A stretch of DNA of 64,000 nucleotides from Solirubrobacter pauli (GTDB lineage: Bacteria > Actinomycetota > Thermoleophilia > Solirubrobacterales > Solirubrobacteraceae), in contig NZ_RBIL01000002.1 of NCBI RefSeq assembly GCF_003633755.1, positions 1,426,001 through 1,490,000 on the forward strand. The letters run 5' to 3'. Positions 1 through 7,933 of this stretch are shown here, in pieces (within the stretch, counting starts at the first letter, position 1; every line of letters starts with the position of its first letter). Position numbers and translations under genes: made by a program. Below the pieces are notes generated by a model that saw only the letters and a list, made by a program, of their open reading frames with translations, searched no databases and was not told where the DNA came from.

Positions 1-507
1 GTCCAGTGGGGCCTGCGGCCGTTCAAGAACGGGTCGTTCGCGCCCATCAACGTGCGCTCGGAGACCGCGTCCAAGCGCTTCAAGTGGCTGATGGACCGGG
101 GCCGCTGCCTCGTGCTCGCCGACGGCTGGTACGAGTGGCTCAAGGCTGAGCAGAAGGGCCAGCCGAAGCTGCCGTTCCGCTACACCGTCGACGACGGGTC
201 GCTGTTCGCGTTCGCCGGCGTCTACGACCGCACCGGCGTGGCCATCCTCACCACCGAGGCCAACGAGATCTGCAAGCCGGTCCACGACCGGATGCCGGTG
301 ATCCTCGACGGGCCCGAGGCCGAGGCGATGTGGCTGTCCAAGGACGTCGCGATCCCCGAGGCCGAGGGGCTGTTGATCCCGTTCCCGAGCGAGCGGGTGT
401 CAGTAGCACCCGCCAATCCCGCGGTCAATAGGGCGGGGGTCGAAGGTCCGGAGCTGCTCACGCCGCCGGACGCACCACCGACTCCACCCTCAGACACGCT
501 CTTCTGA
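1..507 (+). CDS. SRAP (SOS response-associated peptidase, YedK/HMCES) family protein, 5' end cut by window
   Basis: The frame is open from base 1, so the start and the catalytic Cys2 lie outside the window. The visible part begins with the family signature: WGLRPF, then INVRSET, a charged F-K-W stretch, RCLVLADGWYEW and, later, VHDRMPVIL. In this family the YEW glutamate and the histidine before DRMP serve abasic-site cross-linking and its reversal, and both are present. SRAP proteins shield abasic sites in single-stranded DNA by forming a covalent DNA-protein cross-link. The C-terminal 40 residues are a Pro-rich tail. The stop is 12 nt before the antiporter start, so the two could share a transcript, although no functional link is obvious. 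Confidence 0.9.
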   Translation, partial: VQWGLRPFKNGSFAPINVRSETASKRFKWLMDRGRCLVLADGWYEWLKAEQKGQPKLPFRYTVDDGSLFAFAGVYDRTGVAILTTEANEICKPVHDRMPVILDGPEAEAMWLSKDVAIPEAEGLLIPFPSERVSVAPANPAVNRAGVEGPELLTPPDAPPTPPSDTLF

Positions 508-519
508 AAGGGTCAACGG

Positions 520-2298
520 GTGGACGTCGATCTGGTCGCGCTCGCGGTGGGAGCCCTCCTTGCCGCAGGCATCGCCGCCTCGCTGCTCGCGGGCCGGTTG
601 CGCCTGCCCGGCCTGGTGCTGGTGCTCGTGCTCGGCATGGTCATCGGCAGCGACGGCCTCACCCTCATCAACTTCCACGACTACGAGCTGGCGCAGGGCG
701 CGGCCGTCCTCGCGCTCGGGCTGATCCTGTACGAGGGCGGCCTGTCCTCGGGCTGGGCGGAGATCAAGCCCGTCTTCGGGCCGTCGATCATGCTGGCGAC
801 GCTCGGCACGCTGCTGACCGCCGGCCTCACCGCGATCGTGGCGCTGTTCCTGATCGACGAGCTGACCGGGCTCGAAGCCCTGATGCTGGGCTCGACCGTG
901 GCCGCGACCGATGCCGCCGCCGTGTTCGCCGTCCTGCGCGGATCGACGCTGCGCCGCAAGATCGCGCGCACGCTGGAGGGCGAGTCCGGCGTCAACGACC
1001 CGATCGCGATCCTGCTCGTGCTCGGCACGATCGAGGCCGTCAACCACGCCGACTTCGGCCTCCTGGACGCGCTCTGGCTGGGCGTCTCCGAGCTCGCGAT
1101 CGGCGCGGTGATCGGGCTCGCGGTCGGCTATCTCGGCTCGGTCGTGCTGCGCAACGTGACGCTGCCCTCGGCCGGCCTGTACCCCGTCGCGTCGGTCGCG
1201 TTCGCCGCGCTCGCGTTCGGCGGCGCCCAGACGGCGCACGGCTCGGGGTTCCTGGCCGTGTTCCTCGCCGGCCTGGTGATCGGCTCGTCGTCCTCGCCCG
1301 CGCGACGCACGGTCATCACCTTCCACGAAGGCCTCGCGTGGGTCGCCCAGCTCGCGCTCTTCCTGCTGCTCGGCCTGCTCGTGAACCCCGAGCAGCTGCT
1401 CGAGTTCATCCTGCCGGGCACCGCGATCGCCATCATGACGGCCGTGATCGCGCGGCCGCTGGCGGCGCTGCTCGTCGCCTACGGGTTCAGCCTGCCGGAG
1501 CGGATCATCCTCGGCTGGGCCGGGCTGCGCGGCGCGACCCCGATCGTGTTCGCCACGTTCCCGGTGACCGAGCAGATCCCGCACGGGCAGACGATCTTCA
1601 ACGTCGCGTTCTTCGTCGTGCTGCTCTCCACGGTCCTGCAGGGCCTGACGATCGAGCCGGTCGCGCGCTGGCTGGGCGTGACCTCCGACGAGGCCGCGAT
1701 CCCCGCACCGCTGGTCGAGCCCGTGCTGCTGAACCGGCTCGGCGCGGAGACGATGCAGTTCCCGGTCCGCAAGGGCGACGCGATCGAGGGGCGTCCGGTG
1801 CGCGAGCTCGGCCTGCCGCGCGAGGCGCTGCTGAACGTGATCGTCCGTGGCGACCGCGCGATCCCGCCACGCGGGTCGACGATCATCCAGGAGGACGACC
1901 AGCTGCACGTGCTCGTCCGCCAGGAGGTCGCGCTGGAGTTCCGCGAGCTGATGCGCCGCTGGCGCACCGGTCCGGTCGGCCCGCCCGAGCGGCCGCGCCG
2001 GCAGCCGCGCTCGCGTCCGTCGGTCACGACGGTCCGGCCCTGGGACGCGGCGGACGGCGATCCGCAGCGGCCGAAGCTGATCGCCGGCAACCCGGTCGTC
2101 GAGCAGCTCCGCACCCGCCGCGACGAGCCGGGCGCGCTCGTGGCGCTCGAAGACGGGCGCTTCGGCGTCTCCGGTCCGCTGATGGCGATCGGGCCCTCCG
2201 GCGAGCTGCAGGCGTTCGCGCGCCGCCGGCTGGCCAACGCGAGCTCCCCGGCCGAGCGGGCGTGGTGGCAGGAGGTCGTCGGCGCCCTCGCCCGTTAG
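520..2298 (+). CDS. K+(Na+)/H+ antiporter of the CPA1 (NhaP2/CvrA) type with a C-terminal TrkA-C-like domain
   Basis: A 592-residue membrane protein. Residues 1-390 form about a dozen hydrophobic segments with the CPA1 motif GESGVNDPIAI at about residue 155, where the Asn-Asp pair is the expected ion/proton site. A soluble part follows: residues 408-475 (FPVRKGDAIEGRPV through LVRQE) resemble a TrkA-C/RCK-C regulatory domain, as in NhaP2 potassium/proton antiporters. The last 115 residues are Arg/Pro-rich and less conserved in appearance. The GTG start is chosen because AAAGGG ends 7 nt upstream. Its likely role is cytoplasmic ion and pH or turgor homeostasis. Substrate preference (K+ or Na+) cannot be read from sequence. 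Confidence 0.9.
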   Translation: MDVDLVALAVGALLAAGIAASLLAGRLRLPGLVLVLVLGMVIGSDGLTLINFHDYELAQGAAVLALGLILYEGGLSSGWAEIKPVFGPSIMLATLGTLLTAGLTAIVALFLIDELTGLEALMLGSTVAATDAAAVFAVLRGSTLRRKIARTLEGESGVNDPIAILLVLGTIEAVNHADFGLLDALWLGVSELAIGAVIGLAVGYLGSVVLRNVTLPSAGLYPVASVAFAALAFGGAQTAHGSGFLAVFLAGLVIGSSSSPARRTVITFHEGLAWVAQLALFLLLGLLVNPEQLLEFILPGTAIAIMTAVIARPLAALLVAYGFSLPERIILGWAGLRGATPIVFATFPVTEQIPHGQTIFNVAFFVVLLSTVLQGLTIEPVARWLGVTSDEAAIPAPLVEPVLLNRLGAETMQFPVRKGDAIEGRPVRELGLPREALLNVIVRGDRAIPPRGSTIIQEDDQLHVLVRQEVALEFRELMRRWRTGPVGPPERPRRQPRSRPSVTTVRPWDAADGDPQRPKLIAGNPVVEQLRTRRDEPGALVALEDGRFGVSGPLMAIGPSGELQAFARRRLANASSPAERAWWQEVVGALAR

Positions 2299-2346
2299 GG
2301 GGACTCGCGCACTCAGGGATCGGACCGGCGCGCCGACTACGCGGCC

Positions 2347-4167
2347 ATGAAGCTGTCGCTGCGCGCCAAGCTCCTCGGCCTCGCCGGGGTGCTGCTGGCC
2401 TTGATGTCCGTCGTCGGGATCGTCTCGATCGTCAACCTCGGCTCGGTCGGCGAGAAGGGCGGGTCGATGTACGCGGACCGCGTCGTGCCGATCCGCGACC
2501 TCGCGCAGGCCCGCGCGCTGCTGGGCGACATCGACAGCCAGGTGCTGCGGTCGTTCGGCACCAGCGCCGACGCCGACACGCTCGTCCAGACGGCCGAGGC
2601 CGACGCGGCCGGCATCGACAAGCTCATCCAGGGCTATGAGGCGACCTTCCTCGTCGAGGCCGAGAAGCAGGGCCTGACGGGCTTCCACGCCCACTGGGAC
2701 GCCTACCGGGCGGCGTTCCCGCAGGTGCAGGCGCTCGGGCGCGCCGGCCGCGACGCCGAGGCCTCGGCCCTGTACCTCGAGCAGGCCGCGCCGCTGTACG
2801 CCGACGTCGACAAGAGCCTGTCCTCCCTGATCACGGTCAATGACACGGTCGCCAAGCAGCTCAACGCGGACATCAAGGCCACCGACCGCAACGGCCGCAC
2901 GGTGACGCTGGCGATCCTCCTGGCCGCCTTCGCCCTGGGCCTGGGCGTCGCCCTGCTCGTCGCGCACGGGATCGTGCGCGGCATCCGGCAGATGGTCACC
3001 GCCGCGCAGGGCATCGCCGAGGGCGACGTCGACCAGCGCCTGGACATCCGCAGCCGCGACGAGATCGGGACCATGGGCGTCGCCTTCGAGCACATGATCG
3101 AGTACCTGCGCGGGATGGCCGGCGCGGCCGAGCGGATCGCCGACGGCGACCTGAGCGGCGACGTCGTGCCCGCCTCCGAGCGCGACTCGCTCGGCACCGC
3201 GTTCGCGCGCATGATCAAGAACCTCCGCGACACCGTCGGGCGCATGGCCGCGGGCGCGGGCACGGTCTCCGCCGCGTCCCAGGAGATGGCGGCGACGTCC
3301 GAGGAAGCCGGCCGCGCCGTCGGCGAGATCGCCTCCGCCGTGACCGACGTCGCGCAGGGCTCCGAGCGTCAGGTGCGGATGGTCGAGTCCACGCGCACCG
3401 CCGTCCAGCAGGCCGCGGAGGCCGCTGTGTCCAGCGCGGCCGCCGCCGAGGCGACCGCCGAAGCCGCCGAGGCCGCCGGCCGCACCGCTCGCGAGGGTGT
3501 CGACGTGGCCGCGCGCGCCACCGAGGCGATGCAGCGCGTCGCGGATTCCTCCGAGGAGGTCGCGGGCGCGATCCAGGAGCTGGCCGAGCGCTCCGAGCGC
3601 ATCGGCGGCATCGTGACCACCATCACCGGCCTCGCCGAGCAGACCAACCTGCTCGCGCTCAACGCCGCCATCGAAGCGGCCCGCGCGGGTGAGCAGGGCA
3701 AGGGCTTCGCGGTCGTCGCCGAGGAGGTCCGCAAGCTGGCGGAGGAGTCGCAGGCCGCCACGGGCCAGATCGCCGGGCTGATCGGCGAGATCCAGGCGCG
3801 CACCGGCGAGGTCGTCGCCGTCGTGGCCGACAGCGCCGGGCACACGCGGGACGGCGTCGCCACCGTCGAGTCGGCGCGTGGGGCGTTCCAGCGCATCGAC
3901 GCCGACGTGATCGACGTGCGCAGCCGCGTCGCCGAGATCACCGCCGCGATCGGACGCATCGCCTCGGAGGCCGAGCGCGCGGAGACCGACATCACCGAGG
4001 TCGCCGCGGTGGCCGAGGAGTCCTCCGCCTCGGCCGAGCAGGTGAGCGCCTCCACGCAGCAGACGAGCGCGAGCGCGCAGGAGATCGCCGCGTCCGCCGC
4101 GACGCTCGCGGGCACCGCGCAGGAGCTCGACGACATCGTCCGCGGCTTCAAGCTGGCCGCGGCGTGA
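2347..4167 (+). CDS. Methyl-accepting chemotaxis protein
   Basis: A 606-residue chemoreceptor. A membrane segment lies at about 8-30. An extracytoplasmic helical sensor of the four-helix-bundle type runs to about 185, followed by a second membrane segment at about 188-212, a HAMP region, and a long Ala/Glu-rich coiled-coil signalling domain from about 310 to the end. The hairpin tip is intact at about 418-470 ([18 protein letters not shown], then [18 protein letters not shown]); this is the CheA/CheW-binding region. Its presence implies a chemotaxis system elsewhere in the genome. A second receptor with the same domain order lies on the other strand at 42,662-44,512. No ligand can be inferred. 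Confidence 0.95.
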   Translation: MKLSLRAKLLGLAGVLLALMSVVGIVSIVNLGSVGEKGGSMYADRVVPIRDLAQARALLGDIDSQVLRSFGTSADADTLVQTAEADAAGIDKLIQGYEATFLVEAEKQGLTGFHAHWDAYRAAFPQVQALGRAGRDAEASALYLEQAAPLYADVDKSLSSLITVNDTVAKQLNADIKATDRNGRTVTLAILLAAFALGLGVALLVAHGIVRGIRQMVTAAQGIAEGDVDQRLDIRSRDEIGTMGVAFEHMIEYLRGMAGAAERIADGDLSGDVVPASERDSLGTAFARMIKNLRDTVGRMAAGAGTVSAASQEMAATSEEAGRAVGEIASAVTDVAQGSERQVRMVESTRTAVQQAAEAAVSSAAAAEATAEAAEAAGRTAREGVDVAARATEAMQRVADSSEEVAGAIQELAERSERIGGIVTTITGLAEQTNLLALNAAIEAARAGEQGKGFAVVAEEVRKLAEESQAATGQIAGLIGEIQARTGEVVAVVADSAGHTRDGVATVESARGAFQRIDADVIDVRSRVAEITAAIGRIASEAERAETDITEVAAVAEESSASAEQVSASTQQTSASAQEIAASAATLAGTAQELDDIVRGFKLAAA

Positions 4168-4171
4168 GCGA

Positions 4172-4489
4172 CTAAGGCGTCTCGGGGCGCGTCGCGCTGA
4201 GGGTGAGCATGGCGGTCGCCACGACCGCCACGCAGCCGAGGGCGAGCACGCCCCAGCCCAGCGACAGCGCGCCGCCGCTCGCGAAGAAGCCGTCCGGGTC
4301 GTCGGCGCGGGCGTTCGCCCAGAGCAGCCCTCCACCGGCGAGGAAGGCCACGAACGCGATCACCCCCGTGACTCCGGCGTAGGTGAGCGAGGCGGCTGAG
4401 CTGCGTGACTGCACCCTCTCAAGATCGCCCGCGATCGGCCGGATGCACGTGCGGGCAACAGGTGAGCGTGGTGCGGCTGCCCGCACCAC
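4172..4489 (-). CDS. Small two-helix membrane protein of unknown function
   Basis: I do not recognise the family. The 105-residue frame carries two hydrophobic segments (about 37-58 and 74-95) separated by a short acidic loop (ARADDPDGFF). The GTG at 4489 is preferred because GAGGG sits 5-6 nt upstream and overlaps the stop codon of the metallophosphoesterase gene, suggesting translational coupling. However, the first 25 residues look non-native. A second GTG at 4414 would start the protein just before the first helix and lies beyond the hairpin at 4468-4489. The gene faces the chemoreceptor gene with a gap of 4 nt. The function is unknown. Confidence 0.55.
   Translation of the reverse strand: MVRAAAPRSPVARTCIRPIAGDLERVQSRSSAASLTYAGVTGVIAFVAFLAGGGLLWANARADDPDGFFASGGALSLGWGVLALGCVAVVATAMLTLSATRPETP
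4468..4489 (-). terminator. Perfect 9-bp hairpin after the metallophosphoesterase gene
   Basis: GTGGTGCGG (4468-4476) and CCGCACCAC (4481-4489) are exact reverse complements with a CTGC loop. The hairpin begins 7 nt after the metallophosphoesterase stop in the direction of transcription. No T-run follows, so it could be a factor-dependent or pausing structure. It covers the first codons of the longer version of the downstream small gene. Confidence 0.4.
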
Positions 4490-4495
4490 GTGCCC

Positions 4496-5065
4496 TCAAG
4501 TGAGGTTCAGGACCTTGGCGCCGTTGACGTAGACGACCTTGGTGTCCCCGATGTGGGTCAGGATCGAGCCCGGCGCGGGGTGGACGTGCCCGTGCAGCAA
4601 CCAGCGCGGGCGGTGGCGGTCCACCCACTCGCGCAGCGCCTCGTAGCCGATGTGCGCCGGGTCGTCGGGATCGTCGTTGACGCCGCGCGGCGGGCAGTGG
4701 CAGCACAGCACGTCCGCGGCGGGGAGCTTGCGCACGAGCCGCTTGGCCTCGCGTTGGGAATAGGAGGGGCCGATGCGGCCGAGCCCGGAGCGCTTGTAGG
4801 ACACGCAGCCCTCGAAGCCCGCGAACGACAGCTCGCCGAGGTCGAGCTGGTTCAGGTGCAGGTTGTCGATCCCGAAGTAGGTCATGTACGGCTCGTCGTC
4901 GTGGTTGCCGTACACGCCGAGCTTGGGCTGGCAGCACGTGTCCAGCGACTCCAGCCAGCTGGGCTGGAGGTCGCCGAGCGTGACGATCGCGTCCACGTCG
5001 TAGCTCGCCGCGAGCTTCGCCACGTCGGCGTGGAACGGGCGATCCGCAAGCGCCAGGACCCGCAT
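4496..5065 (-). CDS. Metallophosphoesterase (calcineurin-like)
   Basis: A 189-residue soluble protein with the ordered metal-ligand motifs of calcineurin-type phosphoesterases: GD in TLGDLQ (about 31-36), GNHD in VYGNHDDE (about 54), H in CCHCPPRG (about 125) and HGHVH (about 160). The first motif (normally D-x-H) reads ADRPFH, so the Asp and His are spaced more widely than usual. The ATG at 5065 is chosen as the first Met before the first beta strand; a GTG is directly adjacent at 5068. It is divergent from the J-domain gene, and the 33-nt gap must hold both promoters. The substrate is unknown; small members hydrolyse phosphodiesters. Confidence 0.85.
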   Translation of the reverse strand: MRVLALADRPFHADVAKLAASYDVDAIVTLGDLQPSWLESLDTCCQPKLGVYGNHDDEPYMTYFGIDNLHLNQLDLGELSFAGFEGCVSYKRSGLGRIGPSYSQREAKRLVRKLPAADVLCCHCPPRGVNDDPDDPAHIGYEALREWVDRHRPRWLLHGHVHPAPGSILTHIGDTKVVYVNGAKVLNLT

Positions 5066-5098
5066 CACCCGGGACGGTACCCGGTCGCGCTCGTCACA

Positions 5099-5683
5099 AT
5101 GACCGCCATGGACCCGTACGCCGTGCTCGGAGTGCGTCCCGGCTCGGCGGAGGCGGAGGTCGTCGCCGCCTACCGGGAGGCCGCCAAGCGCTGGCACCCG
5201 GACCGCGCGGGCGCCGAGGGCGAGGACCGGATGGCCGAGCTCAACGCCGCCTACGACCTGGCGCGGGCGGCCGCGCAGCACGGCTCGCGCGCGCCGGTCG
5301 AGCCGGACGCGGACGCCGCCGGGCCGGGCGCGCCCAAGGGCCCGGGCCACTGGCTGATCCCGGCGCTGCGGCTCGCGCTCGGGCCGGAGCTGCTCGGGCA
5401 CCTGTTCCCCGGCGAGGACGTCCGGCTGGTCACGCCGACCTCCACCTGGGCGTCCCCGCGCGCCATCCTCGCCGTGACCGACCGGCGGCTGCTGTGGTTG
5501 CTCGACGACGCGCCGGTCGCCCGCGTGCACAGCCTCACGTTCCGGAACGTCGCCGAGGTCAAGACCCGGGTCCGGCGCAAGCGTGCGCACATGACGGTCC
5601 GCACGCTCGCGGGGCGCCGCCACGTGTTCCACGATCTTCGTCCGCATACTGCGGCGACGATCGAGCAGCACGTGCTCGCCTAG
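5099..5683 (+). CDS. J-domain protein with C-terminal bacterial PH-like domain
   Basis: A 194-residue protein. Residues 4-60 are a compact DnaJ J-domain (DPYAVLGVRPGS ... YREAAKRWHPDRAG ... MAELNAAYDLA) with the HPD tripeptide that stimulates Hsp70 ATPase. There is no Gly/Phe region or zinc domain. After a Pro/Ala/Gly linker, residues 95-190 form a beta-rich region (VTDRRLLWLLDD, FRNVAEVKT) resembling bacterial PH domains. This suggests a specialised DnaK co-chaperone rather than the housekeeping DnaJ. The ATG at 5099 is used; an in-frame ATG at 5108, immediately before DPYAVLG, is equally possible. The SNF2 gene starts 13 nt downstream, so co-transcription is likely. Confidence 0.85.
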   Translation: MTAMDPYAVLGVRPGSAEAEVVAAYREAAKRWHPDRAGAEGEDRMAELNAAYDLARAAAQHGSRAPVEPDADAAGPGAPKGPGHWLIPALRLALGPELLGHLFPGEDVRLVTPTSTWASPRAILAVTDRRLLWLLDDAPVARVHSLTFRNVAEVKTRVRRKRAHMTVRTLAGRRHVFHDLRPHTAATIEQHVLA

Positions 5684-5696
5684 CTACCGTTGGAGG

Positions 5697-7853
5697 GTGC
5701 GCGTCGCCGACCCGGTCCACCACGTCGAGCTCCGTGTCAACCCGCAAGGGCAGGACTCGGTGGTCTTCTGCTTCCCGTACCGGGCGGACATCGTGGACGC
5801 CGTGCGCTCGATCCCGGGCCGGCGCTTCGACTGGCAGGCCAAGGAGTGGTGGGCGCCGCGTGCCGAGGCGACCGCGCCGTTCGTGCAGGGCGTGCTCGAG
5901 CGCTTCCCCGAGCTCGAGGTCGCGCCCGACGTCACCGAGTGGCTCGCGAAGGCCGTCAAGGGCTGGGTCGGCCGGATCACGACCGCGCGGCGTGACTCGA
6001 AGGGCTGGTTCGTCCTCGACGCGATCGCGGGGGACCTGCCGGAGGAGCTCGCCGCCGTCGCGGAGGAGCGCGGGGACCGCCGCTGGCTGCCGTTCACGCA
6101 GGAGGTCGCCGAGCAGCTGCTCGAGCTGCCGGGTGCGCGGATGGACCAGCGCGCCCTGCGCTGCGCCTCGAAGCTGCAGGTCGGGCTCGATCCCGCGCCG
6201 GCGACGCTGATGCTCGTCGAGAGCTACGGCGAGTCGCGGTTCAAGCTCGAGGTCAACTGGGATCCCGACACGGTCGGCGCGTTCGTCGAGCTGCCCGCCG
6301 CCGAGGCGCACGGGCGCACGCTGCCGATCGACCCGTACCTGCTCGAGCCGCTCGAGCACTTCATCCGCGTCCACGACATCGACGTCGGCTCCAACGCGCG
6401 CGAGGCGCTGGCGCGGCTGCGCTCCGAGCACGACGCCGCGATCGACGACGTGCGCCGGTCGCGCGCCGCGGACGGGGAGCCGTTGAGCTGCGAGCCGCGC
6501 CTGGGCGGCGAGCTGCGCCCGTTCCAGCGTGCGGGCGTGCGCTACGCGCTGCAGTCGCGGCGGCTGTTCATCGCCGACGAGCAGGGCCTGGGCAAGACGG
6601 TGGAGGCGCTGGCGACGCTCGAGGAGGACGAGGCCTACCCGGCGGTCGTCATCTGCCCGGCATCGCTGAAGCTCAACTGGGAACGCGAGGCCGCCACGTG
6701 GCTGCCGCACCGCACGCTGAACGTCGTCTCCGGCGGCGGCAAGGCGATCCCGAAGGCCGACATCACCGTCCTCAACTACGAGATCGTCCATGCGCACCGC
6801 GAGCGGCTCGCGATCTCACGGCCGAAGGCGCTCATCCTCGACGAGTCGCACTACGTCAAGAACCCGGCGGCCAAGCGCACGCGCGCCGTGCGCAAGCTGG
6901 CCGAGGTCCTGCCCGAGGGCGCGCTGAAGCTCTGCCTGACCGGCACGCCGGTGATGAACCACCCGGACGAGCTGATCGCGCAGCTGCGCATCCTCGGCCG
7001 GCTCGAGGAGTTCGGCAGCGGCGCCCGCTTCAAGCGGCGCTTCCAGGGCGCGGGCGCCGAGGAGCGCATCCACTGGCACCTGCGCCGCACGTGCTTCGTG
7101 CGCCGTCTGAAGAAGGACGTGCTTCCGCAGCTGCCCGAGAAGCGGCAGGTGATCGTGCCGGTCGCGCTCGACAACGAGAAGGAGTACCGGCTCGCCGAGA
7201 AGGACGTGATCGCGTGGCTGCAGGAGCAGCCGATCGAGCTCGGGGAGCTGGAGGCCAAGGTCGCGTCGACGCTGCGGGCCGAGCGGCTCGCCCAGCTCAA
7301 CACGCTCCGTCAGCTGGCGGGGCGGGGCAAGCTCGGCGCGGCGCTGGCGTGGATCGACGACTTCATGCAGTCCGAGGAGCCGCTGGTGGTCTTCGCCTCC
7401 CACCGCGAGCTGCAGGAACGCGTCGTGGCGCGCTTCCCGGACGCGCTGCACGTGGTCGGCGCGGACAAGGTCGCCGAGCGCGACGCCGCCGTGCAGGCGT
7501 TCCAGGCCGAGGACGGGCCGAACCTGATCGTCTGCTCGACGCGCGTCGCCGGCCAGGGCATCACGCTCACCCGCGCCTCGAACGTCGCCTTCCTGGACCT
7601 GGAGTGGTCGCCCGCCATGCACGACCAGGCGGAGGACCGGCTGCACCGGATCGGCCAGCGCGACGCCGTCACGGCCTGGTACCTGCTCGCCGCCGAGACG
7701 ATCGACGAGCAGATGTCCGAGGTGCTGGCGCGCAAGCGCGGCATCGTCGGGGCGATCACCGACGGCCGCGTGGACGAGTCCGAGGCCGTCCTGCAGTCGG
7801 TGGTCAGGGCGCTGCGGGGGAAGCCGTTGCGCCGCCTGCGCGCCGTGGCGTAA
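5697..7853 (+). CDS. SNF2-family DNA-dependent ATPase/helicase with HARP-like N-terminus
   Basis: A 718-residue protein. All SNF2 motor motifs are visible: DEQGLGKT (Walker A, about 292-299), DESH (about 382), LTGTPVMN (about 414), STRVAGQGIT and QAEDRLHRIGQ (about 644-654). The N-terminal 270 residues precede the motor. Residues 24-53 (FPYRADIVDAVRSIPGRRF, then a W-x-A-K-E-W-W run) resemble the HARP motif of SMARCAL1-type annealing helicases, pointing to DNA repair or fork remodelling; this is inference. The GTG at 5697 is the first usable start after the upstream stop. It has a GGAGG directly against it, closer than usual, so the start is somewhat uncertain. Confidence 0.9.
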   Translation: MRVADPVHHVELRVNPQGQDSVVFCFPYRADIVDAVRSIPGRRFDWQAKEWWAPRAEATAPFVQGVLERFPELEVAPDVTEWLAKAVKGWVGRITTARRDSKGWFVLDAIAGDLPEELAAVAEERGDRRWLPFTQEVAEQLLELPGARMDQRALRCASKLQVGLDPAPATLMLVESYGESRFKLEVNWDPDTVGAFVELPAAEAHGRTLPIDPYLLEPLEHFIRVHDIDVGSNAREALARLRSEHDAAIDDVRRSRAADGEPLSCEPRLGGELRPFQRAGVRYALQSRRLFIADEQGLGKTVEALATLEEDEAYPAVVICPASLKLNWEREAATWLPHRTLNVVSGGGKAIPKADITVLNYEIVHAHRERLAISRPKALILDESHYVKNPAAKRTRAVRKLAEVLPEGALKLCLTGTPVMNHPDELIAQLRILGRLEEFGSGARFKRRFQGAGAEERIHWHLRRTCFVRRLKKDVLPQLPEKRQVIVPVALDNEKEYRLAEKDVIAWLQEQPIELGELEAKVASTLRAERLAQLNTLRQLAGRGKLGAALAWIDDFMQSEEPLVVFASHRELQERVVARFPDALHVVGADKVAERDAAVQAFQAEDGPNLIVCSTRVAGQGITLTRASNVAFLDLEWSPAMHDQAEDRLHRIGQRDAVTAWYLLAAETIDEQMSEVLARKRGIVGAITDGRVDESEAVLQSVVRALRGKPLRRLRAVA

Positions 7854-7873
7854 CCGCGGTTCGGGTAGCCTTG

Positions 7874-7887
7874 TAAGGGCACCCTAA
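7874..7887. promoter_or_regulatory. DtxR/IdeR-like palindrome upstream of the FG-GAP gene
   Basis: TAAGGGCACCCTAA is an inverted repeat with one mismatch between its arms. Read on the minus strand, its TTAGG-N4-CCTTA layout matches the inner arms of the iron-regulator (DmdR/IdeR) box TTAGG-N4-CCTAA at nine of ten positions. It lies 47 nt before the FG-GAP start, where a repressor could block transcription. This is pattern matching only; the outer arms of the full 19-bp box are not well kept. Confidence 0.4.
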
Positions 7888-7933
7888 CTTCTTACGTCCA
7901 CGTCGTATGACACGGACGCGTGGAAAGGCTTCC

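Noticed and set aside
490-4335. Very long open frame (1281 codons) on the minus strand opposite the antiporter and chemoreceptor genes
   Set aside because: It mirrors two well-supported genes codon by codon, is extremely Arg/Asp/Gly-rich, and has no recognisable domain. Such shadows are expected in high-GC DNA.
4496-5671. 391-codon version of the metallophosphoesterase
   Set aside because: The part upstream of 5065 is antisense to the J-domain gene and is Arg/Gly-rich; the conserved fold begins at the ATG at 5065.
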